A stretch of DNA of 61,340 nucleotides, from the NCBI GenBank assembly GCA_017458195.1, contig JAFTGI010000012.1:1-61340 (forward strand), written 5' to 3'. Under the pieces are notes generated by a model. It saw only the letters and a program-made list of their open reading frames with translations. It was not told where the DNA came from and did not search any database. This stretch comes from Prevotella sp. GTDB lineage: Bacteria > Bacteroidota > Bacteroidia > Bacteroidales > Bacteroidaceae. This document shows, piece by piece, positions 34,633 to 43,902 of the stretch; position 1 is the stretch's first letter; each line of letters opens with the position of its first letter. Both the position numbers and the translations under genes were made by a program.

Positions 34633-35973
34633 ATGAAAAAACTACTACTGACCCTCGGCGCCGCCGCCATCGTGCTGAGCGCCTGCGAACCCAAGAAGCA
34701 GACTGTAGCCGACACGTTCCAGCTGCCGGCCGTGGCTGACATCGCCATGTATCAGGTCAACCCCCGCGTCTTTGCACCAGAGAACTCACTCCGCGCCGTG
34801 GCCGCCCGCATCGACTCCATCCGCGAGCTGGGCGTCAACGTGATGTGGGTGATGCCCATCTACCCCATCGGCATCGAGAAGGGCAAGAACTCGCCCTACT
34901 GCATCAGCGACTACACGGCCGTGGCCCCCGAGTTCGGCACCATCGACGACTTCAAGTATCTGGCCCAGACCTGCCATGAGCACGGCATGGCCATCATCCT
35001 CGACTGGGTGGCCAATCATACGGCATGGGATCACCCCTGGGTCAGCGAGCACCCCGACTGGTACACCCACGACGAGACGACCGACACCATCATCCACCCG
35101 CGGCCCTGGGACTGGCTCGACGTGGCCGACCTGAACTACGACAACCGCGACATGCGCCGCGCCATGACCGACGCCATGAAGTTCTGGATCACTGAGGTGG
35201 GCATCGACGGCTTCCGCTGCGACGTGGCCGACGGCGTGCCAGCCGACTTCTGGCGCGATGCCATCCGCGAACTGCGCGAGGCTGCCCAGCCCCGCCAGAT
35301 CGTGATGCTGGCCGAGGGCAAGAATGTCGACAACTTCACCGTCGGCGGCTTCGACATGAACTACGGCTGGGACTTCAAGGACTCCATCGTCCACGTCTTC
35401 CGCGACGGCCGTCCGGCCTCCGACCTGATCAAGGCCGACAGCGCTGAATACGCCGAGCTGCCCGCCGGCAAGGTGAAGATGCGCTTCACCACCAACCACG
35501 ACCATGCCACTGAGGCTGCCCCCGTGGTGGAGTTCATCAGCGAGCGCGGCTCGATGGCTGCCTACGTGGCCACCATCTTCCTCCACGGCGGCGCCCTCAT
35601 CTACGGCTCACAAGAAGTGGGCTACCCCCACCCCATCAACTTCTTCCACTACGTGCCCGTCGACTGGTCGGCCAACTCGCCGCTCTATGAGGAATACGAA
35701 GACCTAATTGAGCTTTACAACGAGCACCCCGCCCTGCGCAAGGGCGAGCTCGAGGCCTGGCCGGCCCAGGACGTGCTGGTGTTCCAGAAGTCGCTGGGCG
35801 CTGAGCGCATCCTCGTCGTCGTCAATGTGCGCAATGCCGAAGCCGAGGCCGACGTGCCTGCCACATGGCAGGGACTGAAGGTGGAGGACGAGACGACCGA
35901 CCGCAAGATGACGCTCGGACCGTCACTGAGCCTGAAGCCCTTCGAATATCTGATCCTTTCCATTGAAGACTAA
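34633..35973 (+). CDS. GH13 alpha-amylase-family lipoprotein
   Basis: 446 aa from the ATG at 34633 (MKKLLLTLGAAAIVLSACEPKK, lipoprotein signal); an upstream in-frame ATG would cover the promoter. The GH13 regions are in order: region I DWVANHT, region II GIDGFRCDVAD (nucleophile D197), region III VMLAEGKN (acid/base E228), region IV TTNHDHA (D290). The short B-domain and compact size resemble SusG-related or neopullulanase-like enzymes of Bacteroidales. It probably degrades maltodextrins at the cell surface or in the periplasm. First gene of an operon with a second GH13 (21 bp later) and a glutathione peroxidase. Confidence 0.9.
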   Translation: MKKLLLTLGAAAIVLSACEPKKQTVADTFQLPAVADIAMYQVNPRVFAPENSLRAVAARIDSIRELGVNVMWVMPIYPIGIEKGKNSPYCISDYTAVAPEFGTIDDFKYLAQTCHEHGMAIILDWVANHTAWDHPWVSEHPDWYTHDETTDTIIHPRPWDWLDVADLNYDNRDMRRAMTDAMKFWITEVGIDGFRCDVADGVPADFWRDAIRELREAAQPRQIVMLAEGKNVDNFTVGGFDMNYGWDFKDSIVHVFRDGRPASDLIKADSAEYAELPAGKVKMRFTTNHDHATEAAPVVEFISERGSMAAYVATIFLHGGALIYGSQEVGYPHPINFFHYVPVDWSANSPLYEEYEDLIELYNEHPALRKGELEAWPAQDVLVFQKSLGAERILVVVNVRNAEAEADVPATWQGLKVEDETTDRKMTLGPSLSLKPFEYLILSIED

Positions 35974-35994
35974 CAAAAACCAAGAATACCGACA

Positions 35995-37788
35995 ATGAAG
36001 AAATTATTCCTTTTCCCGATGATGCTCGGCGGAGCCCTGCTCCTCAGCATGTCAGCGACGTCGTGCGGCGACGATGAGCCCGATGAGCCCGAGGTGATTG
36101 TTCCCGTCGAGCCCGAACCCGAGCCCGAACCCGAGCCGGAGCCAGAGCCCGAGCCGGAACCTGATGTGAACAACGTCGGCTGGCCCGCGGAGTATGGCGG
36201 CGTCATGCTTCAGGCCTTCTATTGGGACGGCTATGCCGATGCCCAGTGGAGCACCCTGGAGAGCCAGGTCGACAACCTCGCCACCACGTTCGACCTCGTC
36301 TGGATTCCCCAGAGCGGCAACTGCGGCGGCCAGTCGATGGGCTACGACGACCTCTACTGGTTCACTAACTACAACAGCTCGTTCGGAACGGCCGACGAAC
36401 TGCGGTCGATGATCCGGACGTTCAAGGCCAAGGGCATCGGAACGATTGCCGACGTGGTGATCAACCACCGCCGCAACGTCTCCAGCTGGGTTGACTTCCC
36501 CGCCGAGACCTATAACGGCGTGACCTACCAGCTGACAGCCAACGACATCTGCTCCGACGACGAGGCTGCCAAAAATGGCAATCAGGTGGGCCCGAACAAG
36601 GACACCGGCGAGGGCTGGGATGGCATGCGCGACCTCGACCACAAGAGCGAGAACGTGCAGGCGAACGTGAAGGCCTACCTGAAGATGCTGCTCGAGGACC
36701 TGGGCTACGCCGGCTTCCGCTACGACATGGTGAAGGGCTACGGCGGCGAGTTCACCAAACTGTACAACAACGACGCCCGCCCGCAGTTCTCCGTGGGTGA
36801 ATACTGGGACGGCAACGCCACGGCAGTCAAGAACTGGATCAATGCCACAGAGAAGACCAGCGCCGCCTTCGACTTCCCCTTCCGCTATACGGTGCGCAAT
36901 GCCCTCAGGGGCAGTTCCAACGACGGCAACGCCAACAACTGGAAGGGGGATCCCGACTACCGTCTGCTCGGCACGGGCAGCGTCATGTCGGATGCCAGCT
37001 ACAGCCAGTATGCCGTGACCTTCGTCGAGAATCACGACACGGAATACCGCTCGTCGTCGGCACAGCAGGATCCCATCCGCCGCGACACCCTGGCCGCCAA
37101 CGCCTTCCTGCTGGCCATGCCGGGCACGCCCTGCGTCTTCATGAAGCACTGGCAGGCCTACAAGCAGGAGATTGCCAACATGGTGGCTGTGCGCAAGGCC
37201 GTGGGCATCACCAACATGAGCCGGACGATGACCGTGGTCTCGCAGAAGGACCACTTTGTCGTACAGGTGGACGGCAGCGACACGAAAAAGCTGCTCTGCG
37301 TCGTCGGCACCAAGGCTGCCGACTATGTGCCCGATGCAGCCTGGAAGAAGGTAATCAGCGGCTATCACTACGTCTACTACGTGCTGAACATCGAGCCAAG
37401 TGCCATCACGCTGCCCACCCTCAAGGAGGAACAGCAGCCGACTGAGGGCGAGTACGCCGGCGTGCCGTCGTTCTGCACGGTCAATGCCGGCGAGATCTGC
37501 GCCTTCTTCGAGGCTCCCACGTCGTGGGGCAGCCAGATCTACACCTGGGCATGGATGAACGGCGGCGAAGGTCAGGACTATGTCGGCACGTCGTGGCCCG
37601 GCCCGGAGGCTACGCTCTTAGGCAAGGCCGACAACGGCAACCGCGTGTACAAGTGGACATCGTCCAAGACCACCGCTCCCGACAACATCATCTTCAGCGG
37701 CGGCGGCCAGCAGACCAGCGACATGAAATTCGAGAACGGCGGCTACTACTACGCCAAGGATGGTCTGAAAGACATCGTTAAACCGTAA
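35995..37788 (+). CDS. Secreted GH13 alpha-amylase lipoprotein with (EP)n linker and C-terminal starch-binding module
   Basis: 597 aa. Signal with lipobox (SMSATSC) then a Glu-Pro repeat linker of about ten EP units (about residues 38-58), which would hold the catalytic domain away from the membrane. Catalytic residues: D244 (GYAGFRYDMVKGY), E269 (FSVGEYWDG), D348 (VTFVENHDTE); region I is DVVINHR. The last ~90 residues (IYTWAWMNGGEGQDYVGTSW...ENGGYYYAKDG) resemble a CBM26-type starch-binding module. This is most likely the surface endo-amylase that starts starch breakdown, the role of SusG in Bacteroides. Confidence 0.9.
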   Translation: MKKLFLFPMMLGGALLLSMSATSCGDDEPDEPEVIVPVEPEPEPEPEPEPEPEPEPDVNNVGWPAEYGGVMLQAFYWDGYADAQWSTLESQVDNLATTFDLVWIPQSGNCGGQSMGYDDLYWFTNYNSSFGTADELRSMIRTFKAKGIGTIADVVINHRRNVSSWVDFPAETYNGVTYQLTANDICSDDEAAKNGNQVGPNKDTGEGWDGMRDLDHKSENVQANVKAYLKMLLEDLGYAGFRYDMVKGYGGEFTKLYNNDARPQFSVGEYWDGNATAVKNWINATEKTSAAFDFPFRYTVRNALRGSSNDGNANNWKGDPDYRLLGTGSVMSDASYSQYAVTFVENHDTEYRSSSAQQDPIRRDTLAANAFLLAMPGTPCVFMKHWQAYKQEIANMVAVRKAVGITNMSRTMTVVSQKDHFVVQVDGSDTKKLLCVVGTKAADYVPDAAWKKVISGYHYVYYVLNIEPSAITLPTLKEEQQPTEGEYAGVPSFCTVNAGEICAFFEAPTSWGSQIYTWAWMNGGEGQDYVGTSWPGPEATLLGKADNGNRVYKWTSSKTTAPDNIIFSGGGQQTSDMKFENGGYYYAKDGLKDIVKP

Positions 37789-37801
37789 TAAGCCAACCAA
37801 C

Positions 37802-38410
37802 ATGAAAAGACTACTGACAATGCTCATGGTCCTCGTCGCAATGACGGCCGCGGCCAAGCAGAACATCTACAAGCTCACGGTCGTCGACGCCGACGGCCAG
37901 AGCGTCAGCATGAAGCAGTTCAAGGGCAAGGTGCTGCTCATCGTCAACACCGCCACGAAGTGCGGCTTCACGCCCCAGTACAAGGAGCTGCAGGCCCTCT
38001 ACGAGCGCCACCACGGCTGCGGCCTCGAGATTCTCGACTTCCCCTGCAACCAGTTCGGTCAGCAGGCGCCCGGCACGATCGGCGAGATCCGCCAGTTCTG
38101 CACCGAGCAGTTCGAGACCACCTTCCCCCTGTTCGACAAGGTCGACGTCAACGGCCCCGACGCCTCGCCGCTGTTCACTCTGCTCAAGCAGGCACAGCCC
38201 TTCCAGGGCTTCGACCTCAACGACCGCACCGGCAAGATGATGGACCAGATGCTGCGCCGCCAGGATGCTGACTACGACAAGAAGAGCGACGTGAAGTGGA
38301 ACTTCACCAAGTTCCTCGTCGACCAGAAAGGCCGCGTCGTCCGCCGCTTCGAGCCCACCGAGAGCATCGACAGCGTCGAGGCTGCCGTCAAGCAGCTCCT
38401 CGGCATGTGA
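37802..38410 (+). CDS. Exported glutathione peroxidase family protein
   Basis: 202 aa with a signal peptide (MKRLLTMLMVLVAMTAAAKQ). The thioredoxin-like core carries the GPx active-site block NTATKCGFTPQY (peroxidatic Cys, not selenocysteine), the FPCNQFGQQAPG motif, and KWNFTKFLVDQKG. Bacterial Cys-GPx enzymes are usually thioredoxin-dependent and reduce peroxides; this one should act in the periplasm. It starts 13 bp after the amylase stop, so it is part of the amylase operon, an unusual link between starch use and oxidative defence. Confidence 0.92.
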   Translation: MKRLLTMLMVLVAMTAAAKQNIYKLTVVDADGQSVSMKQFKGKVLLIVNTATKCGFTPQYKELQALYERHHGCGLEILDFPCNQFGQQAPGTIGEIRQFCTEQFETTFPLFDKVDVNGPDASPLFTLLKQAQPFQGFDLNDRTGKMMDQMLRRQDADYDKKSDVKWNFTKFLVDQKGRVVRRFEPTESIDSVEAAVKQLLGM

Positions 38411-38465
38411 TCGGGAGCTGAGAACGGCAACTTCCCGACCCGAACAAAAGCGGGTGAAAAATAGA

Positions 38466-38523
38466 AAAACGGCACTTCTTGAAGGTAATATACCCCTATA
38501 TTACTTTTAAGAAGTGCCGTTTT
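38466..38523 (+). terminator. Terminator of the amylase-glutathione peroxidase operon
   Basis: A long hairpin: 38466-38480 (AAAACGGCACTTCTT) pairs perfectly with 38509-38523, with an inner stem GGTAATATA/TATATTAC. The rest of the 317-bp gap 38411-38727 holds only this terminator and the promoter of the next gene. Confidence 0.8.
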
Positions 38524-38679
38524 CGCGTTGGAAGACATCTGGAGGAGGCATCGTGAACGACCGCTCCACATGTTTCCTGACGCTGCTGCCAGTTGTCATA
38601 ATCGACATTTCTGCCGAACGAAAATGACCATTTAACGTTTTTTTATTAAATAATGGCGCCCCGTTCGCGCCGTTTTGCC

Positions 38680-38687
38680 TATCTTTG
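38680..38687 (+). promoter_or_regulatory. -7 box of the TMEM43-family gene
   Basis: TATCTTTG, exact consensus, 40 bp before the ATG. Confidence 0.5.
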
Positions 38688-38727
38688 TGGTCAAACTTAG
38701 TTCATCAACCATAAAAAATTTAACGTT

Positions 38728-39999
38728 ATGGCATATCAGGAGACAAAGACTGTGGGCTACGGATCGCGTGTCGGTAGCTCGTTTAGGGGAATCGGAAGCG
38801 GATTCCTGCTGTTCGTGGCCGGCACCGCCCTGCTGTGGTGGAACGAGGGCCGCGTGGTGAAGACCGACAAGATGCTCAACGAGGCCGAAGCGAAGACCGA
38901 GGAGCTGACCACCATCGACCGCATCGACCCCGAGATGGACGGTCGGCTGGTGTACGCCACCGGCCTGGCCACGACCGAGGATTCGCTCTCAGACCCCACC
39001 TACGGCATAGGTGCCAAGGCCATCAGGCTGACACGCCAGGTGGAATACTATCAGGTGCAGGAGAGCGCCCATCAGGAGTCGAAGGACAAGCTGGGCGGCA
39101 AGGAGGAGATCACGACGACCTACAGCTACAGCGAGGGCTGGTGGCCCACGCCGGTGCAGTCGTCGCAGTTTCACGACCCAGCCTACCAGAAGAAGAACTT
39201 CGTGCTGACGACGGCCGACAATGCCGTGTGGCAGGCTGAGAACGTGGCCTTCGGTGCCTTCCAGCTGAGCCAGACCCAGGTAGGCAGCATCCGCGGCGAC
39301 GAGCCTGTCGACCTGAGCCTTCTGCTCGACTCGGCCCTGCTCGTCAGGCTTAACAAGGAGGCGCAGCAGGTGATCCAGCGGCAGTATGGCGGCAAGAGCG
39401 ACTCGATGAAGCTGGTCCACGTCGCCCAGAACCAGCTCTACTTCGGTTTCAGTCCGTCGAGCCCCGCCGTGGGCGACGTGCGCATCACGTTCACCAAGAC
39501 GATGCCCGCCAAGGTGACCATCATCGCCCGTCAGACGGGCAACACGTTCACCAGATTCAAGGCCAAGAACGGCAAGACCTTCCAGACGCTCGTCATGGGC
39601 ACGCGTGCCGCCGACGAGATCTACGAGGGAGCCCACAGCTCCAACCACACCCTGATGTGGATCCTCCGCCTGCTGGGCATCATGCTGATTATCAGCGGTC
39701 TGAAGGGCATCTTCGCCTTCATCGAGACCATCCTGAAGGTCATTCCCTTCGTGGCCAACATCATCGGCTGGGGCGTCGGCGTGGTGTGCACGGTCATCGG
39801 CCTGGCCTGGTCGCTCATCATCATCGCCATCGCATGGCTGTTCTACAGGCCGCTCATCGGCATTGCCCTGCTGGCCGTGGCCGGCGCACTCATCTGGGTG
39901 TTTGCCCTCAAGGGCAAGGACAAGCTCAAGGAGATGGCGGCAAAGTATAATCAACCGAAGGTGGCACCGGAGCCTTCACAAATGCCTGCCAACGTATGA
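38728..39999 (+). CDS. TMEM43-family multi-pass membrane protein
   Basis: 423 aa. An N-terminal membrane helix (GIGSGFLLFVAGTALLWWNEG, residues about 20-40) is followed by a large extracytoplasmic domain to about 300, including the recognisable stretch YSYSEGWWPTPVQSSQF. Four hydrophobic helices follow (ILRLLGIMLIISGLKGIFAF, VANIIGWGVGVVCTVIGLAW, SLIIIAIAWLFYRPLIG, IALLAVAGALIWVFAL). This is the layout of TMEM43/LUMA proteins, known in animals and in scattered bacteria, with no defined bacterial role. The next gene's ATG overlaps its stop (ATGA), so the two are translationally coupled. Confidence 0.85.
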   Translation: MAYQETKTVGYGSRVGSSFRGIGSGFLLFVAGTALLWWNEGRVVKTDKMLNEAEAKTEELTTIDRIDPEMDGRLVYATGLATTEDSLSDPTYGIGAKAIRLTRQVEYYQVQESAHQESKDKLGGKEEITTTYSYSEGWWPTPVQSSQFHDPAYQKKNFVLTTADNAVWQAENVAFGAFQLSQTQVGSIRGDEPVDLSLLLDSALLVRLNKEAQQVIQRQYGGKSDSMKLVHVAQNQLYFGFSPSSPAVGDVRITFTKTMPAKVTIIARQTGNTFTRFKAKNGKTFQTLVMGTRAADEIYEGAHSSNHTLMWILRLLGIMLIISGLKGIFAFIETILKVIPFVANIIGWGVGVVCTVIGLAWSLIIIAIAWLFYRPLIGIALLAVAGALIWVFALKGKDKLKEMAAKYNQPKVAPEPSQMPANV

Positions 40000-41624
40000 A
40001 GAAGTCAATAGTTTCAGCAGTAGTGCTGTGCTTGTTTGCCCTGCTGGGCGCCGAGGCACAGGAAGTGAGGAACGGATCGAAGTGGTGGGACGGCTCGGTG
40101 CTCTACACCGCCACGGTCAACGCCTATGGCACGGTCGTCATGAACGGCATCGGCCAGCATGAGGGTGGCTTCAGGTTCAAGCTCTCGAAGACCCTCGACC
40201 GCCCGGGCGAATATGTCCTGGCGGCCGACGCGCCCGACGCCATACTGCCCGTGCGCGGCGAGCTGGGCTGGCGCGTCAGCTACGTCCGCCAGGAGGGCAT
40301 GAACTTCCTGGCCGTGCGAAGGCCCAACGGCGACGTCTGCCATACGCTGGTGCTGACGCCCGACAACCTGACAAACTGCCTGGCGCAGGAGAAGTTTGCC
40401 GAGGAGGAGCAGGCCATCAGCGACGTCATCACCGGCATGTTGCTCAACACGACCTACCTGAGCCAGTTTCCCAAGGCCCAGCTGCGGCTGATGCGCAACG
40501 AGATCCTGGCGCGCCACGGCTACAGATTCCAGTCTGAGGACCTTCGCGACCACTTTGAGACGCAGCCCTGGTATCACCCCGTGGCCGACAACAACAGCAT
40601 CCGCCTGAACATCATCGAGCAGACCAACGTGCAGCTCATCAAGAGCGAGGAGAGCGTGCCCGACGAGGAGCGCGGCTACATGCCTAAGGCTGAGGACTTC
40701 CCCGGCGGGCTGGCCGACGACGGCCGTGGCCCTGACGACACTGAGGACACGCAGGGCACGGTCGTTCAGTATGACGGCGACCAGTATATCCGCGTGACGA
40801 CGGCCGAACAGTTCCTCCATTCCATCATCTCGGGCATCAACATCCTGGTGGCCCGTGACACGGAGATCAACCTCTCGTCGGTTCTCGACGACAAGGACTG
40901 GTGGAACCGCCAGAACTACTACTTCAAGTGGCGCCGCGAGAGGGCTACTGACGTGGGCAAGGCGCAGGCCATCATCAGCGAGGAAGTGTTCGACGGACGG
41001 CAGCTGACCATCTGCAACTATAAGCAGATCGTCATCCGCGGCGAAGGCAATTCGCACATCGTCGTGCAGCCTCGCCATGCCTTCTGCCTGAACTTCGTCA
41101 ACTGCGAGCAGATTGAGATCCGCAACCTCATCATCGGCCATACGGTCGGCGGCAGTTGTGAGGGCGGCGTCATCGGCGTGGACGGCGGCTGGCGCATCAG
41201 CATCCACGACTGCGACCTCTACGGCTGCGGCACCTACGGCGTGCAACTGCAGAACACGCGCGACTTCTCGATGTACGCGTCGAACATCCACGACTGCACC
41301 TACGGCATCATGACGCTCCAGAACGTGGAGTTCGCCAAGTTCGAGCGCTGCGACTTCTTCCGCAACCGCGAGTTCGCGCTCGTCGAGAGCAGAGGCTCTA
41401 ACGTGACGTTCTTCGACTGCCGCTTCTATGCCAACAATGCCAATTCACCGCTGTTCCTTTTCGACCGCGACTTCTTCCTCGCGGGCTGCGAGATCTACCA
41501 CCCCACGGAGTACCTCGGCGACATCGACCTGGCTGACCAGTCGGGCAAGAAAAACTGGTTCTCGGAGAATCCCCTCGACACGAACATCAAGCCTCGCGGC
41601 ATAGGGCCTGACCAGAAGAAGTAA
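39996..41624 (+). CDS. Secreted YARHG-domain protein with right-handed beta-helix
   Basis: 542 aa with a signal peptide (MKKSIVSAVVLCLFALLGAEAQ). About residues 155-205 form a YARHG domain (LRLMRNEILARHGYRFQSED...FETQPWYHP), a small extracellular domain of unknown function. About 340-500 is a parallel beta-helix of the pectate-lyase-like type (GVIGVDGGWRISIHDCDLYG, CGTYGVQLQNTRDFSMYASN, CTYGIMTLQNVEFAKFERCD), often used to bind or cut polysaccharide; I see no defined catalytic motif. Overlap of 4 bp with the TMEM43 gene implies a joint function at the envelope. Confidence 0.82.
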   Translation: MKKSIVSAVVLCLFALLGAEAQEVRNGSKWWDGSVLYTATVNAYGTVVMNGIGQHEGGFRFKLSKTLDRPGEYVLAADAPDAILPVRGELGWRVSYVRQEGMNFLAVRRPNGDVCHTLVLTPDNLTNCLAQEKFAEEEQAISDVITGMLLNTTYLSQFPKAQLRLMRNEILARHGYRFQSEDLRDHFETQPWYHPVADNNSIRLNIIEQTNVQLIKSEESVPDEERGYMPKAEDFPGGLADDGRGPDDTEDTQGTVVQYDGDQYIRVTTAEQFLHSIISGINILVARDTEINLSSVLDDKDWWNRQNYYFKWRRERATDVGKAQAIISEEVFDGRQLTICNYKQIVIRGEGNSHIVVQPRHAFCLNFVNCEQIEIRNLIIGHTVGGSCEGGVIGVDGGWRISIHDCDLYGCGTYGVQLQNTRDFSMYASNIHDCTYGIMTLQNVEFAKFERCDFFRNREFALVESRGSNVTFFDCRFYANNANSPLFLFDRDFFLAGCEIYHPTEYLGDIDLADQSGKKNWFSENPLDTNIKPRGIGPDQKK

Positions 41625-41631
41625 TGGCTAC

Positions 41632-41705
41632 GACTACCACGGATTACGCGGATTAAACGGATTTATTGTCGTGACGACTACGAATTATACGAATTAAACG
41701 AATTT
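41632..41705. repeat. Family A intergenic repeat
   Basis: One good copy (accacggattacgcggatta) and one diverged copy (actacgaattatacgaatta) between the YARHG gene and the next lipoprotein gene, both on the plus strand. Confidence 0.8.
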
Positions 41706-41713
41706 ATTCTTTT

Positions 41714-42505
41714 ATGAAGAAAATATTAGTTCTCGCTGCGGCTGCCTTCTTGATGGTGGGCTGCGGCAATAAGCAGAAAGAGAATGGAGTGGCAGCTGAA
41801 AACGCTGTCAATGAGGACGTTGCGACCGAACAGGTCGCCGAAGGGGACTGCTGCGACGACGACGCTGAGGAGAGTGGGCCCACCGGCATTCCCTTCATCA
41901 GGAGCAACTGGGCCGACGGCTTCGAGTATGGCGGTGGCAGGCTGAGGGTGGAACTGACTGACATCAAGGACAATGTCAACCGCTTCGCTGCGGCTTTCTG
42001 CCGCGCCTATCCTTATACTCAGACTAACAAGCAGTTGCGCAACTATTTCCTGGAGCTGGATGAATTCGACAAAGAGCTGTTCCGCGTCGAGAGCAAGCCA
42101 CGCGACGGCTACGTTCGCTGCCTGATGGCCACCGAGACGGAATCGCAGACCCAGGTGTGCTACTGGAACCGCAAGAACGGCCACAAGCTCATCGCCGTCT
42201 ACATGGAGGACAACCACGAGAATGACTCAGAGAGCGACCGGCTCGTCGTCTTCTACGACTACGACCCGGCCACCGACCTGCTGACGCCCGTGCCCACCCT
42301 GAACAGCATGATTGAAGAACGCGTGAAAGGCTACGACAAGTATTCGGTCTGGCTGCCCCAGACGGGCAAGAACATCGAAGTGCTCGGCTATGCCATCGAC
42401 CGGGAGAACGACTTTGCCGACGTGGAGACGCTGACGCTCATCTGGGACGGCATGACCTTCAACTGGGAGACGACCGACAACCCGCTGTCGGACTATGCCG
42501 AATAA
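41714..42505 (+). CDS. Uncharacterised lipoprotein sharing a C-terminal domain with the next gene
   Basis: 263 aa: lipoprotein signal (MKKILVLAAAAFLMVGCGNK), an acidic low-complexity stretch with DCCDDDAEES, then a globular domain. Residues about 125-255 (VCYWNRKNGHKLIAVYMEDN, LVVFYDYDPATDLLTPVPTL, VWLPQTGKNIEVLGY, LIWDGMTFNWE) match the C-terminal third of the following protein motif for motif. I do not recognise a named family. The spacing (18 bp to the next gene) indicates an operon. Confidence 0.75.
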   Translation: MKKILVLAAAAFLMVGCGNKQKENGVAAENAVNEDVATEQVAEGDCCDDDAEESGPTGIPFIRSNWADGFEYGGGRLRVELTDIKDNVNRFAAAFCRAYPYTQTNKQLRNYFLELDEFDKELFRVESKPRDGYVRCLMATETESQTQVCYWNRKNGHKLIAVYMEDNHENDSESDRLVVFYDYDPATDLLTPVPTLNSMIEERVKGYDKYSVWLPQTGKNIEVLGYAIDRENDFADVETLTLIWDGMTFNWETTDNPLSDYAE

Positions 42506-42523
42506 ACAACAAGAAAAACGCTC

Positions 42524-43891
42524 ATGAAAAGAATCGTCATTTCTGTCTGCCTCCTGGCCCTCACGGCCCTTCAGACCATGGCCGACGACTACACCCGCTA
42601 TTGCTTCAAGGGGAAGATGGGCGGCAAGGTCTCCGTGGAGATTGCCTTCCAGAAGTTTTCGGACGCCCGCAACGACATCGTGGCCGGCTATATCTACTAT
42701 CCCAAGGCCAAAGACCCAGCCCCGATCCTGATTGTCGGCAACCAGCTGGAAGGCAGCTATTACCACTTCAATGAATATCAGCCCGACGGCACCATCACCG
42801 GCTGGATCAATCTCAGCATCAGCAACGAGAATGCGCCCGGCGGCCCCATCATCGACGATGGCCAATGGATCAACCCTAAGACCAATGCCACCTTCTCGCT
42901 GACGCCGCTGCAGTCGCCCTTCAACATGGCGGGCACCCAGAAGCACAGGCCCGACTGGTGGCAGGACGACCCGCTGGAATACGAGGAGCCTGACTGCATC
43001 GGCAGCGAATACGGCTATCAGCAGTGGAACCAGAACTACCAGTCGATGATGGGCGGCAACGTGACCTTCACTGCCGCCGGCAAGGACAAGCTGCACTTCG
43101 AGGTGAGCAACTGTCCGGGCAACATCGCCGAGGGCAGCAGCGAAGCCAACAGGCCAGCCGTGCTCAACGGTCCGCAGTTCATCTATTCCAGGGTCAACGA
43201 GTGCGGCTACGGCTTCAAGGCCACCTTCTTCAAGAAGTTTGTCGTGCTGGAATCCGTGACGGAATACGAAACCTTCGGCTGCTTCGGCATGGGCACCACC
43301 TTCGAGGGCATCTATATCAAGCAGGCGGATGCGCAGGCCGGGCTGTCGCTCAGCGCGATTCAGGAGAGGTGGCAGACGAAGGTGATCGACGACGTGCCGA
43401 CAGGAGGCCTCGCCATCATGCTCACGCGCTTTGACATGACATGGCCGACAGCGGCCGTGGGCGACGCGTGCCAGGTGATGGAACTGGGCGTGGCGAAGAA
43501 GGTGCTCGACGACGACGATGAATATACCGTTGAAGTCGATGCCAAGAACGGCTTTGTCGAGTCATACAACGCGGGCAGCGACCGCCAGACGATGCAGGCC
43601 TGCGTGTGGCGGCGCACCAATGGTCATCGGCTCTTTGCCGTGGTCATCAGCCAGCCCGTCGACCCGGAGATTGAGTTCATCTGCTTCTACGACTACGACC
43701 CACAGCGCCAGGTGCTCACTCCCGATCCGGGCGTGCTGGGCGACTGGCTGGCCCGCACAGCCCGGGGCAACTTTAGCTTCAGGTTGCCTAAAGAGGGCAA
43801 GGATCTGCTCATCTTCGACAATCTGGAGCAGACGACGTTCCGCTTCAGGTGGGACGGCATGAAATTCGGTCAGGGTGAGGTCAAACCATAA
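42524..43891 (+). CDS. Uncharacterised secreted protein with the same C-terminal domain
   Basis: 455 aa with a signal peptide (MKRIVISVCLLALTALQTMA). The N-terminal ~130 residues (YTRYCFKGKMGGKVSVEIAF...DGTITGWINLSISN) look like a beta-rich domain. Residues about 355-450 (ACVWRRTNGHRLFAVVISQP, FICFYDYDPQRQVLTPDPGV, FRLPKEGKDLLIFDN, RFRWDGMKF) repeat the domain of the upstream lipoprotein: NGH-L-AV, FYDYDP...LTP-P, LP--GK, WDGM-F. Function unknown. Confidence 0.75.
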   Translation: MKRIVISVCLLALTALQTMADDYTRYCFKGKMGGKVSVEIAFQKFSDARNDIVAGYIYYPKAKDPAPILIVGNQLEGSYYHFNEYQPDGTITGWINLSISNENAPGGPIIDDGQWINPKTNATFSLTPLQSPFNMAGTQKHRPDWWQDDPLEYEEPDCIGSEYGYQQWNQNYQSMMGGNVTFTAAGKDKLHFEVSNCPGNIAEGSSEANRPAVLNGPQFIYSRVNECGYGFKATFFKKFVVLESVTEYETFGCFGMGTTFEGIYIKQADAQAGLSLSAIQERWQTKVIDDVPTGGLAIMLTRFDMTWPTAAVGDACQVMELGVAKKVLDDDDEYTVEVDAKNGFVESYNAGSDRQTMQACVWRRTNGHRLFAVVISQPVDPEIEFICFYDYDPQRQVLTPDPGVLGDWLARTARGNFSFRLPKEGKDLLIFDNLEQTTFRFRWDGMKFGQGEVKP

Positions 43892-43902
43892 AAGAAAAGA
43901 TC

